8,135 nucleotides of DNA. Origin: an uncultured Bacilli bacterium (GTDB lineage: Bacteria; Bacillota_I; Bacilli_A; RF39; UBA660). The DNA lies in the NCBI GenBank assembly GCA_947856335.1, contig CANUCD010000045.1:1-8135 (forward strand), in the 5' to 3' direction. Shown piece by piece: positions 1 to 6,419 of the stretch (position 1 is the stretch's first letter; each line of letters starts with the position of its first letter). The notes beneath the pieces are model-generated. The model ran no database searches and was not told where the DNA came from. It was given only the letters and a program-made list of their open reading frames with translations. The translations under genes and the position numbers were made by a program.

Positions 1-13
1 ATTATAATTATAG

Positions 14-34
14 GCAAAAATCAAGAGTTTTTGC
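14..34. repeat. 7-bp perfect inverted repeat (hairpin)
   Basis: The arms GCAAAAA (14-20) and TTTTTGC (28-34) are perfectly complementary around a 7-base loop. It lies in the tail downstream of the minus-strand regulator gene. Neither side is followed by a clean T tract, so it is not a convincing terminator. It could be a backup 3'-end structure or belong to a gene left of the window. Confidence 0.35.
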
Positions 35-60
35 ACATAAATTGCTTATAAAAGTAAAAT

Positions 61-92
61 AAAAGAAAAATAAAGACTATTATATATCTTTA
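61..92 (-). terminator. Possible terminator of the tandem-HTH regulator
   Basis: On the minus strand, TAAAGA (92-87) and TCTTTA (76-71) form a 6-bp stem with a 10-base loop that overlaps the last codons of the regulator gene. A T-rich run (70-61, interrupted by one C) follows. The layout is that of a rho-independent terminator, but the stem holds only one G-C pair, so it would be weak. Confidence 0.35.
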
Positions 93-520
93 TCTTTTCC
101 AAGTATTTTATCGATTGAATAATGATACTTTTTAGCTAACTCATAAATAGTCGTAGTCAAAATCAAGTTTTTAGCATTTTCATAGCGATTCCAAGTAGGT
201 TGATTGATTTTTAATTCTTTGGCAATCATTACTTGAGTAAGTCCTTTTTTCAATCTTATTTTTTTCAAATTTTCACCAGTGACTTTTATTTTAATGTCAG
301 GTTTTTGATTAGAATACTTTTTCTTATTATTAAATCCAACAACATAATCAATTGAAACATCAAAATAATTACAAAACTGATTTAATCTTTTAAGAGGTAT
401 AGTATCAGTTCCACATTCCCACATACTATAAGAACCTTTTGATACTCCCATTGCCTCAGCAATATCTTGTTGTCTTAAACCTGCATTCTCTCTAATTTCT
501 TTCATTCTTGGAAAATTCAT
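80..520 (-). CDS. Transcriptional regulator with two tandem XRE-type HTH domains
   Basis: A probable cytoplasmic DNA-binding regulator of about 146 residues made of two lambda-repressor/Cro-like (XRE) domains. Domain 1 spans about residues 5-62, with its helix-turn-helix around RQQDIAEAMGVSKGSYSMWE (16-35). Domain 2 spans about 83-141, with TQVMIAKELKINQPTWNRYE (95-114). A lysine-rich linker of about 20 residues joins them. There is no peptidase, sensor or metal-binding domain, so the ligand, if any, is unknown. The start is uncertain: the frame is open to a TTG at 547 with in-frame ATGs at 532, 526 and 520. I chose 520 because GGTGAT lies 4 bases upstream and matches the anti-Shine-Dalgarno sequence, while the others have poor sites. 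It is divergent from the 637 gene. Two XRE units in one chain could read a direct or spaced site as a monomer, or one unit may have become a dimerisation module. Family assignment is confident; targets are unknown. Confidence 0.85.
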   Translation of the reverse strand: MNFPRMKEIRENAGLRQQDIAEAMGVSKGSYSMWECGTDTIPLKRLNQFCNYFDVSIDYVVGFNNKKKYSNQKPDIKIKVTGENLKKIRLKKGLTQVMIAKELKINQPTWNRYENAKNLILTTTIYELAKKYHYSIDKILGKDKDI

Positions 521-591
521 GTCCATCACCATTACTAATTTTCTCAAAAAATATGTATTTATTTATATTTTGGAGTTTATATGCATAAGGT

Positions 592-620
592 TTTACATTA
601 AAGTGGATATATGATAAAAT
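592..620 (+). promoter_or_regulatory. Extended -10 promoter for the 637 gene
   Basis: TTTACA (592-597), a 17-base spacer and TAAAAT (615-620), with TG at 612-613 giving an extended -10 element. Transcription would start near 627, so the Shine-Dalgarno AGGTGAG (627-633) would lie at the very 5' end of the message, just before ATG 637. Confidence 0.6.
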
Positions 621-636
621 TATATTAGGTGAGCTT

Positions 637-1215
637 ATGGATATTGCCAAAGAATTATATAACGAATTAAAAGATAAAATAGAGTTTGATGAAGATGTTG
701 AAGCTTTATTTGTTATTATAAAAAAAATATTACACGAAAATAAAGAAGAAGGTATTTATTCATGGCTTTATTTATTCCAAAATTACCAGTTAAAAGATTT
801 AAAATATGATATTGATTTTACTTTACTAACCCATGATTTTGTGCTAGAAATATTAAAAAAAGAAAGTTTATCTTCATTTTTACTATTATTAGATAAAATG
901 CCTATAGAAAACAAAAATATTTTAATTCAGACTTTTTTTAATATTTTCCATAAAGAAAAGGGAATATATTTATATTTTAAAAGACTTATTTTAGAAGAAA
1001 AAGAAAAAAAAGAATACCAAGAATTAAAAACAATGCTCGAATTAAAGAAAAAAGATACTCTAACTTTTGATACAATATATTTTTTAAGAAATATTTTAAA
1101 AATTCATTTAAAATATCAAAAGGTAAATCTTGATTTATTACTTAAAATTACAAATCTTGCTCATAACCCCAAAGATATTGCTCTATTAAAAACAGTATTG
1201 ATTGATTATCTTTAA
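637..1215 (+). CDS. Hypothetical protein, predicted all-helical, cytoplasmic
   Basis: I do not recognise this 192-residue protein. Start ATG 637 is fixed by a strong AGGTGAG ribosome site three bases upstream and a good promoter just before it. The chain is rich in Leu, Ile, Lys and Glu in amphipathic patterns throughout. A highly charged stretch around residues 121-136 (EEKEKKEYQEL and following) may be coiled coil. There is no signal peptide, transmembrane segment, cysteine cluster, nucleotide-binding loop or catalytic motif. The repeated pattern of short helices of 15-20 residues could be an alpha-solenoid-like scaffold, which is inference only. Its stop is 32 bases before the next gene, whose promoter begins inside this gene's last codons, so the two may be transcribed both together and separately. 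Length and codon use match the neighbours, so it is probably a real gene. Confidence 0.75.
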   Translation: MDIAKELYNELKDKIEFDEDVEALFVIIKKILHENKEEGIYSWLYLFQNYQLKDLKYDIDFTLLTHDFVLEILKKESLSSFLLLLDKMPIENKNILIQTFFNIFHKEKGIYLYFKRLILEEKEKKEYQELKTMLELKKKDTLTFDTIYFLRNILKIHLKYQKVNLDLLLKITNLAHNPKDIALLKTVLIDYL

Positions 1216-1230
1216 ATTTATGTGTATAAT
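1202..1230 (+). promoter_or_regulatory. Promoter for the 1248 gene, overlapping the end of the upstream gene
   Basis: TTGATT (1202-1207), a 17-base spacer and a perfect TATAAT (1225-1230). The -35 box lies in the last codons of the 637 gene. Transcription would start near 1237, leaving a leader of about 11 nt with the ribosome site GAGGGA (1237-1242) directly at its start. Confidence 0.6.
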
Positions 1231-1247
1231 AAAAAAGAGGGATTATT

Positions 1248-1946
1248 ATGAAATATAGTTTAGCTTTTGATAAAGGTCAAGTTTTTAAAAATAATGATAG
1301 ATTTATTAGAATTCAACTAAGTAGCATTCATGATAAATTAGAACAAGATAATAATTTACAATCACTAGTTACATTTACTACTACTTTTAAGTCTGCTCAT
1401 GAATTAAAAGAATTTTTAAAGACAAAAGGCATAAATCCCGTTTATTTAAAATATGGACCAGTTATCCTTTATAAAAAAGATTATTTTCGCTTTATGAGAG
1501 TACCATATCAAAGTGATTTAAAATATTTAAGTGATCGCAATTTAGAAAAAATCATTTATGAACACGCAAATGATAAAGGATTTTTAGAAGTACTTATTTC
1601 AAATTATGCTAATTATCCCCATTTATCAAATGAAATGTATTCTTTTAGAAGTTACTTATCTAATCCTTATGCATCTTATAAACTATATGATGTTATTCGT
1701 ATGTTTGTTGATAAAGTGTGTTTCAGAAATAACAATGGAAAAAGAACACTTAACTATAAAGGAATGTTAGACCTTGGTATGCTTTTATCTTTAGTATTAA
1801 AAAAGACAACAAAGCCTCAAGAAGAAGTTAATAAAAAAAGTATTTTTGATGAAGAAATAGATGAAGATGATATTCGTTATCATAAATTAGAAGAATTAAA
1901 AGACCGTTATAAAGATAATCAAGATGACCAAATGCGTTTGTTCTAA
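1248..1946 (+). CDS. Hypothetical protein with C-terminal beta-clamp-binding-like motif
   Basis: I do not recognise the body of this 232-residue soluble protein. Residues 1-185 look like a compact alpha/beta domain with aromatic-rich stretches (such as KKDYFRFMRVPYQ near 76-88). Residues about 186-227 form a charged, probably flexible tail with an acidic patch (DEEIDEDD, 201-208). The chain ends exactly in QMRLF (228-232). Bacterial sliding-clamp (DnaN) partners commonly carry a short QLxLF-type peptide, often at a flexible terminus, and methionine at the second position is tolerated in known examples. That suggests a DNA replication or repair accessory protein, but five residues can arise by chance. 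There is no signal peptide, transmembrane segment or recognised nuclease or ATPase motif. ATG 1248 follows a GAGGGA ribosome site at good spacing. The gene sits between another unknown gene and rpoZ. Confidence 0.75.
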   Translation: MKYSLAFDKGQVFKNNDRFIRIQLSSIHDKLEQDNNLQSLVTFTTTFKSAHELKEFLKTKGINPVYLKYGPVILYKKDYFRFMRVPYQSDLKYLSDRNLEKIIYEHANDKGFLEVLISNYANYPHLSNEMYSFRSYLSNPYASYKLYDVIRMFVDKVCFRNNNGKRTLNYKGMLDLGMLLSLVLKKTTKPQEEVNKKSIFDEEIDEDDIRYHKLEELKDRYKDNQDDQMRLF

Positions 1947-1980
1947 TTGTAAAATTTATGTCAAGAAAATACGAATTTAC

Positions 1981-2025
1981 TTCAACATTTAAAAAATCTT
2001 TAGTATGATAGTAATGAAAAGGGAG
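1981..2025 (+). promoter_or_regulatory. Weak promoter and ribosome site of rpoZ
   Basis: TATGAT (2004-2009) is a plausible -10, with a poor -35 (TTCAAC, 1981-1986) 17 bases upstream. The ribosome site GGGAG (2021-2025) is 8 bases before ATG 2034 but only 2 before the in-frame GTG 2028, which decides in favour of ATG. I see no terminator between the 1248 gene and rpoZ, so read-through from upstream is possible. Confidence 0.4.
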
Positions 2026-2033
2026 CGGTGTAT

Positions 2034-2231
2034 ATGTTATATCCTTCAATAGATAAGCTCTTGAATATAGTAGATTCTAAATATATTTTAGTTCATGCAG
2101 CATCTAAAAGAAGTAAGCAAATGCTTGAAAATAGACATTTTCAAATGAAAGAAAATGATTATGTAAATAAAAAAGAATTAGGTAGAGCTTTAGAAGAAAT
2201 TGAAAAAGGATACGTAAAAATAAAAAAATAA
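2034..2231 (+). CDS. rpoZ: DNA-directed RNA polymerase omega subunit
   Basis: The 65-residue omega subunit, which helps assemble RNA polymerase by holding the beta-prime subunit. The N-terminus MLYPSIDKLLNIVDSKYILV is the characteristic Firmicute omega signature, followed by the conserved HAASKRSKQM helix (usually AAAKRARQL). The C-terminal half keeps the usual GRALEEIEKG sequence and ends in a lysine-rich tail, so the protein is full length for the short Firmicute form. ATG 2034 is preferred over the in-frame GTG 2028 from ribosome-site spacing and because the family begins MLYPS. In many Firmicutes rpoZ follows gmk and precedes coaBC or priA. Here it instead follows an unknown gene and precedes tRNA-Ala. 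No strong terminator follows it. The inverted repeat at 2249-2275 lacks a T run. Confidence 0.95.
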   Translation: MLYPSIDKLLNIVDSKYILVHAASKRSKQMLENRHFQMKENDYVNKKELGRALEEIEKGYVKIKK

Positions 2232-2241
2232 TAAAAAAGTC

Positions 2242-2270
2242 TTGATTTTAACTATCTCGTGTGATAAGAT
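2242..2270 (+). promoter_or_regulatory. Extended -10 promoter of tRNA-Ala
   Basis: TTGATT (2242-2247), a 17-base spacer and TAAGAT (2265-2270), with TG at 2262-2263. Transcription would begin near 2277, about 7 bases before the mature tRNA 5' end. Confidence 0.65.
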
Positions 2271-2275
2271 AGTTA
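2249..2275. repeat. 9-bp perfect inverted repeat overlapping the tRNA-Ala -10 box
   Basis: TAACTATCT (2249-2257) and AGATAGTTA (2267-2275) are exact complements around a 9-base loop. The right arm covers most of the -10 hexamer. In the rpoZ transcript it would fold as a hairpin, but without a T tract. It is either a weak 3' end for rpoZ or an operator-like site over the tRNA promoter. Confidence 0.6.
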
Positions 2276-2283
2276 TGTTCTTT

Positions 2284-2360
2284 GGGGAATTAGCTCAGTT
2301 GGCTAGAGCATCACGCTTGCACCGTGAGGGTCAAGGGTTCGAGTCCCTTATTCTCCACCA
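2284..2360 (+). tRNA. tRNA-Ala (anticodon TGC)
   Basis: A complete 77-base tRNA including an encoded CCA (2358-2360). The acceptor stem is GGGGAAT (2284-2290) with ATTCTCC (2350-2356). It contains the G3-U70 wobble pair (2286 with 2354), the main alanine identity element. The anticodon stem is TCACG/CGTGA and the loop CTTGCAC puts TGC at 2318-2320. The T stem is AAGGG/CCCTT with loop TTCGAGT. It is a single-gene unit with its own promoter and terminator. Confidence 0.97.
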
Positions 2361-2373
2361 ATTAGTATTTTAG

Positions 2374-2393
2374 CCCGTATTTACGGGTTTTTT
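2374..2393 (+). terminator. Rho-independent terminator after tRNA-Ala
   Basis: CCCGT (2374-2378), a 4-base loop and ACGGG (2383-2387), followed directly by six Ts (2388-2393). It starts 13 bases after the tRNA CCA. It separates the tRNA from the phosphoketolase operon. Confidence 0.88.
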
Positions 2394-2499
2394 CATTGCA
2401 ATAAATCATTTTACATACCAAAAATCATAACATATTTTGTATTCTCTTTAATCTTTTCTTAATAGTGTAATGAATAGTATAATTATATAAATAATCAAA

Positions 2500-2527
2500 T
2501 TGACATAAAGACATAACTTATTATGGT
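2500..2527 (+). promoter_or_regulatory. Possible upstream second promoter for xpk
   Basis: A perfect TTGACA (2500-2505) is followed after 16 bases by TATGGT (2522-2527), a moderate -10. It would give a longer leader than the main promoter. The rest of 2394-2575 is plain AT-rich sequence with no gene, and I saw no catabolite-repression (cre) site in it. Confidence 0.35.
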
Positions 2528-2541
2528 TTTTTATAGCTATA
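2512..2541. promoter_or_regulatory. Candidate operator: two palindromes before the xpk promoter
   Basis: CATAA-CTTA-TTATG (2512-2525) and the perfect 10-bp palindrome TATAGCTATA (2532-2541) lie side by side. The second ends just before the extended -10. Paired palindromes here fit a repressor site, but short AT palindromes are common in such sequence. Confidence 0.35.
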
Positions 2542-2543
2542 TT

Positions 2544-2552
2544 TGTTATAAT
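2544..2552 (+). promoter_or_regulatory. Extended -10 promoter of the xpk operon
   Basis: TGT followed by a perfect TATAAT (2547-2552) forms an extended -10 element. No good -35 box lies 17 bases upstream (2524-2529 reads TGGTTT), which is common for extended -10 promoters and leaves room for regulation. Transcription would start near 2559. The ribosome site before ATG 2576 is weak: AGGGT lies 11 bases away. Confidence 0.6.
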
Positions 2553-2575
2553 AAATATTAGGGTAGTGTGATAAC

Positions 2576-4945
2576 ATGAAAAGAACATTAAGTAGAGTAG
2601 AATTAGAAAAGATGGATGCTTATTTTAGAGCAGCCAATTATTTAACAGCTGCTGAATTATATTTAAAAGATAATGTTTTATTAGAAGAACCTTTAAAACT
2701 AGAACATATTAAATCTAAATTAGTAGGTCACTGGGGAACAACTCCAGGACAAAACTTTTGTTATGTTCATTTAAATCGTATTATTAAGAAAAACAATTTA
2801 GATTTAATGCTTATATCAGGTCCTGGTCATGGAGGAGGAGCATTTTATACTAATGTCTATTTAGAAGGCACTTATAGTGAAATTTATCCCGAAGTATCTT
2901 ATGATAGAGAAGGACTAAAAAAATTAGTTAAAAGATTTAGTTTCCCTGGAGGAACATCTAGTCATGTAGCACCAGAAATGCCTGGAAGCATCCATGAGGG
3001 AGGAGAGCTTGGTTATAGCCTTTCTCATGCATTTGGAGCAGTTTTAGATAATCCAAACTTATGGGCTGTTTGTATTATTGGTGATGGTGAGGCAGAAACA
3101 GGGCCTCTTGCTACCAGCTGGCAGTTAAATAAATTTTTAAATCCCATTAGTGATGGCATTGTCTTACCAATATTACATCTAAATGGTTATAAGATTGCTA
3201 ATCCAACTATTTTAGCACGCATTAGTAACGAAGAGCTAACTAAATACTTTGAGGGCATGGGCTGGCATCCTTATTTTGTTGTATATGAAAATGATGCCCA
3301 AATTCATGAAGATATGGCAACCACATTAGATACAATTGTAAAAGAAATAACAGAAATTCAAGCTAAAGCACGTAAAAATAACGATAGTACTCGTCCTATG
3401 TGGCCGATGATTATTCTAAAAACTCCTAAGGGATGGACAGGTCCTAAAGTTGTCGATGAAAAGATTGTTGAAGGCACTTTTAGATCTCATCAAGTTCCCG
3501 TATTAGTTGATAAAAGCCATGAAGCCAACATAGAAATATTAAATAATTGGCTAAATAGTTATAGACCACATGAATTATTTGATGAAACAGGTACACTAAA
3601 AAAGGGACTTCAAGAGCTTATCCCATCTAAAGAAAAAAGAATAGGTGCTAATATGCACGCTAACGGGGGGTTAATATTAGAAGAATTAAACATGCCAGAT
3701 TATCAAAACTATATGCTTGATATACCTATAAAAGGTGTTTTAAAAGAAAGTGATATGACGGTTTTAAGTAAATTTATTAGAGATATTATCAAACTAAACC
3801 CTAATAATTACCGTATCTTTGGAGCAGATGAAGCTTTAAGTAATCGTCTAACTCATATCTTTGAAGTTACAAACAGAAAATGGAATGGCGAAAAAATTAA
3901 AGAAGATGAATATATAAATACTGATGGAGCAGTTATTGATACAATCTTATCTGAACATGCTTGTGAGGGAATGCTTGAGGCGTACTTACTTACTGGAAGA
4001 CATGGCTTTATTCATACCTATGAATCTTTTAGTCGTATTATTGATTCAATGGTATCACAGTATGCTAAATGGTTAAAGATTAGTAAAGAATTATCATGGC
4101 GCACCCCAACGTCTAGTCTAAATATTTTATTAACAAGTCATGTTTGGCAACAAGATCATAATGGTTATACTCATCAAGACCCAGGATTCTTAAATCATAT
4201 TATAACTAAAAAAGCTGATATTGTAAGAATATATTTACCAATTGATGCTAATACTCTTTTATCTGTCTTTGATCATATTAGTAGAACTAAAGATTATATA
4301 AATGTAGTAGTGGCAAGCAAACACTTATCACTTCAGTGGTTAGACAAAGATGAAGCTATCGAGCATACTAGAAGAGGAATCGGAATATTTACATTTGCTA
4401 GTAATGATAATGGCAATCCAGATATTGTTTTAGCTAGTGCTGGAGATACTCCTAATCTAGAAATTATTGCCTCTTCTGTATTACTTAGAAAATATATACC
4501 TAATATTAAAGTCCGTGTTGTAAATGTAATTGATTTAATGAAACTTACATCATCTCATCCTCATGGACTTACAGATGCAGAATATGACAAAATATTTACT
4601 AAAGATAAACCAATTATTTTTGCATTCCATGGTTATGCTAATTTAATTCATGAACTTACATATAAAAGAACAAACCATGATTTACACGTTAGAGGATATA
4701 ATGAAGAGGGAGCTATTACAACCCCATTTGATATGCGCGTATTAAACGAAATAGACCGTTATCATTTAGTAAAACTAGCTTTAAAACACTTAAAAATCAA
4801 TTCTATTGAGGTAATTAAATTAAATGATTATTGTGATATAATGCTTGCTAAACACAAAAAATATATTAAAGAACATGGTATAGATATGGAAGAAGTCATA
4901 AATTTTGACTTTGGTTTTGAAGGAAGTGATATATATGGTATATGA
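2576..4945 (+). CDS. xpk: Xylulose-5-phosphate/fructose-6-phosphate phosphoketolase
   Basis: A cytoplasmic thiamine-diphosphate enzyme that splits xylulose 5-phosphate with phosphate to acetyl-phosphate and glyceraldehyde 3-phosphate. Many members also split fructose 6-phosphate to acetyl-phosphate and erythrose 4-phosphate; sequence alone does not settle the preference. At 789 residues it is full length for the family. Visible signatures in order: GHWGTTPGQNF (51-61) with VHLNR (64-68), SGPGHGG (81-87), FSFPGGTSSHVAPEMPGS (121-138) then IHEGGELG, the cofactor and magnesium site GDGEAETGP (169-177) with LNGYKIANPT (202-211), FRSHQVP (302-308), GADEALSNR (416-424), HACEGMLEAY with TGRHGFIHTYESF (461-485), and DHNGYTHQDPGF (527-538). 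No key motif is missing. It is the first gene of a three-gene operon and its last 11 bases overlap the next gene. Besides allowing pentose use, it would give ATP through acetate kinase. Confidence 0.97.
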   Translation: MKRTLSRVELEKMDAYFRAANYLTAAELYLKDNVLLEEPLKLEHIKSKLVGHWGTTPGQNFCYVHLNRIIKKNNLDLMLISGPGHGGGAFYTNVYLEGTYSEIYPEVSYDREGLKKLVKRFSFPGGTSSHVAPEMPGSIHEGGELGYSLSHAFGAVLDNPNLWAVCIIGDGEAETGPLATSWQLNKFLNPISDGIVLPILHLNGYKIANPTILARISNEELTKYFEGMGWHPYFVVYENDAQIHEDMATTLDTIVKEITEIQAKARKNNDSTRPMWPMIILKTPKGWTGPKVVDEKIVEGTFRSHQVPVLVDKSHEANIEILNNWLNSYRPHELFDETGTLKKGLQELIPSKEKRIGANMHANGGLILEELNMPDYQNYMLDIPIKGVLKESDMTVLSKFIRDIIKLNPNNYRIFGADEALSNRLTHIFEVTNRKWNGEKIKEDEYINTDGAVIDTILSEHACEGMLEAYLLTGRHGFIHTYESFSRIIDSMVSQYAKWLKISKELSWRTPTSSLNILLTSHVWQQDHNGYTHQDPGFLNHIITKKADIVRIYLPIDANTLLSVFDHISRTKDYINVVVASKHLSLQWLDKDEAIEHTRRGIGIFTFASNDNGNPDIVLASAGDTPNLEIIASSVLLRKYIPNIKVRVVNVIDLMKLTSSHPHGLTDAEYDKIFTKDKPIIFAFHGYANLIHELTYKRTNHDLHVRGYNEEGAITTPFDMRVLNEIDRYHLVKLALKHLKINSIEVIKLNDYCDIMLAKHKKYIKEHGIDMEEVINFDFGFEGSDIYGI
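4922..4930 (+). promoter_or_regulatory. Ribosome site inside the xpk 3' end that fixes the next start
   Basis: GGAAGTGAT differs by one base from the ideal GGAGGTGAT and ends 4 bases before ATG 4935. It lies within the last codons of xpk, which points to translational coupling. It rules out the in-frame TTG at 4905 as the start. Confidence 0.75.
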
Positions 4946-6419
4946 TGCAATTATTGTAGGTGCAGGTATAGGAGGATTAAGTGCAGGTCTTAATCTAGCC
5001 TTTAATAACAAAAAAGTTCTAATATTAGAAAAAAATGGTTTACCTGGAGGAGTTGTAACTACTTTTAAAAGAGGTCGTTTTGAATTTGATGCTAGTTTAT
5101 ATGACTTAATGGATTATGGAAGTGTTGAACATATTGGTTCTATAAAAAGATTATTTAAAAAATATAACTTAGATATTGATACCTCACCAATTCCATATAA
5201 TGTTCGTATAAAGGCTCTTGATAATCAATTTGAAGAAGTGATAAAAGGAGAAATAGATGATTGGGTATTAAGACTTGAAGAGCTTTATCGTGGTTCTATG
5301 TCTACATTTAGAAATATGCTTCCTATCTTAAAAGAAATAGATGAAGCCCTAAAAGCTATTAAAAAAGGTAAGAAATCATTAGAAGATTATCCTAATTTTA
5401 TGAAATATATTGATATGAATGCCTATGATGCTTTAGTAGACTTAAATATTCCAACGAATACTATTCATATACTAGGTTATTTCTGGATAGAAATAGGAAG
5501 TCCTCTAAATAAATTAAGCTTTATTGATTTTGCTGAATGTTTGTATAAACTAATCTTTAAAAGACCAGTCGCCGTAAAAGAGAAAAATACATCTTTTGCT
5601 CTTAAACTTGCTAAAAGATTTGTTGAATTAGGTGGTAAAATTTATTATCACTCATGTGTTAAGAATATAAAACTAGATAATACCTCAGAAGTTACCCTAA
5701 CAAACGGAAAAACATATAAAGCTAAAGAAATTATTTGTAATACATCAGAAAGATATGCTCTAAAAAACTTAATAGAAAATGAACTAGCTTTCGCAAACCA
5801 AAAAGAAAATGCGAGAACTATCTCAATGAATGGTCTAGTCATCTATCTAGGCCTAAATAAGTCATATCAAGATTTAAAACTATATAATTATCGTTATTAT
5901 GAGTTTCAAAACTTAAATAGTGCCATAAATATTAAAAGTATGAATAAACTATATCATCATACTATAGAGGGTATAGTTCCTAATATTATCAATGAAAACG
6001 CTAGTCCTAAAAATACAACTATCTTAGTATTAAAGACTTGGTATAATATGGATGCTTGGAAAAATATTGATAAAAAAAATTATTATCAAACTAAAAATGA
6101 ACTTGCCCAATCTCTAATTCATGAATTTGAAGAAGCTTTTCATGTAGATATAGAAGAATATATAGAAGAAATAGAAATAGCTAGTCCTTATACATTTAAA
6201 AAACATACTAACTGGGATAATGGTTGTTTCTTTGGTAATATGCGTTTAGGTTATGATAATAGTATTAACAGGCTTTTATCATATCAAGATGAGTTAATTC
6301 CTCATTTAAGTTTTGTTGGTGCATCTAGTGTCTTTGGAAGTGGTGTTGATAATGCTTTTTATAGTGGATATTATGTAACAGAAAAATTATTAGAAGAAAA
6401 AAGGAGTAATTATGAATAA
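4935..6419 (+). CDS. FAD-dependent oxidoreductase, CrtI / retinol-saturase-like
   Basis: A 494-residue flavoprotein of the phytoene desaturase, carotenoid isomerase and retinol saturase superfamily (COG1233 type). The N-terminal Rossmann fold carries GAGIGG (9-14) and the ribose-binding acidic residue in LILEKN (Glu32). LPGG (36-39) and RGRFEFDAS (46-54) follow, the usual flavin contact of this group. The C-terminal part VGASSVFGSGVDNAFYSGYYVTEKLL is the second FAD-binding motif, with the family's typical closing helix. The length is normal for the family and there is no signal peptide. Known members desaturate, isomerise or saturate lipophilic polyenes, but no carotenoid gene lies nearby, so the substrate cannot be given. 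Overlap with both neighbours (11 and 8 bases) suggests it is made with phosphoketolase and the downstream reductase. The reductase could feed it electrons, making it a saturase rather than a desaturase; this is inference. The start is set by the GGAAGTGAT ribosome site. Confidence 0.87.
   Translation: MVYDAIIVGAGIGGLSAGLNLAFNNKKVLILEKNGLPGGVVTTFKRGRFEFDASLYDLMDYGSVEHIGSIKRLFKKYNLDIDTSPIPYNVRIKALDNQFEEVIKGEIDDWVLRLEELYRGSMSTFRNMLPILKEIDEALKAIKKGKKSLEDYPNFMKYIDMNAYDALVDLNIPTNTIHILGYFWIEIGSPLNKLSFIDFAECLYKLIFKRPVAVKEKNTSFALKLAKRFVELGGKIYYHSCVKNIKLDNTSEVTLTNGKTYKAKEIICNTSERYALKNLIENELAFANQKENARTISMNGLVIYLGLNKSYQDLKLYNYRYYEFQNLNSAINIKSMNKLYHHTIEGIVPNIINENASPKNTTILVLKTWYNMDAWKNIDKKNYYQTKNELAQSLIHEFEEAFHVDIEEYIEEIEIASPYTFKKHTNWDNGCFFGNMRLGYDNSINRLLSYQDELIPHLSFVGASSVFGSGVDNAFYSGYYVTEKLLEEKRSNYE
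6401..6406 (+). promoter_or_regulatory. Strong ribosome site for the reductase gene
   Basis: AAGGAG lies 5 bases before ATG 6412, inside the end of the preceding gene, whose TAA is at 6417-6419. The 8-base overlap fits coupled translation of the two redox proteins. Confidence 0.8.

Noticed and set aside
580..587. TATGCATA palindrome in the divergent spacer, considered as an autoregulator site
   Set aside because: It is only 8 bp and the symmetry does not extend. There is no second copy nearby.
1828..2049. Minus-strand open frame across the end of the 1248 gene and the start of rpoZ
   Set aside because: It is antisense to two better supported genes, has no good ribosome site, and its residue make-up is that of a shadow frame.
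2478..2483. Isolated TATAAT between the tRNA terminator and xpk
   Set aside because: No usable -35 or TG extension, and no gene starts near it. Such hexamers are expected by chance in this AT content.
4943..4945. Possibility that TGA encodes tryptophan, as in Mollicutes
   Set aside because: All identified proteins use TGG for tryptophan and contain no internal TGA. Xpk ends at its normal family length at this TGA, so the standard code holds.
4820..5011. Minus-strand open frame over the xpk and flavoprotein junction
   Set aside because: It lies opposite two confidently identified genes and shows no family features.
5648..5842. Minus-strand open frame inside the flavoprotein gene
   Set aside because: It is entirely antisense to a conserved coding region. 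Its hydrophobic look comes from the reverse complement of lysine- and glutamate-rich codons.
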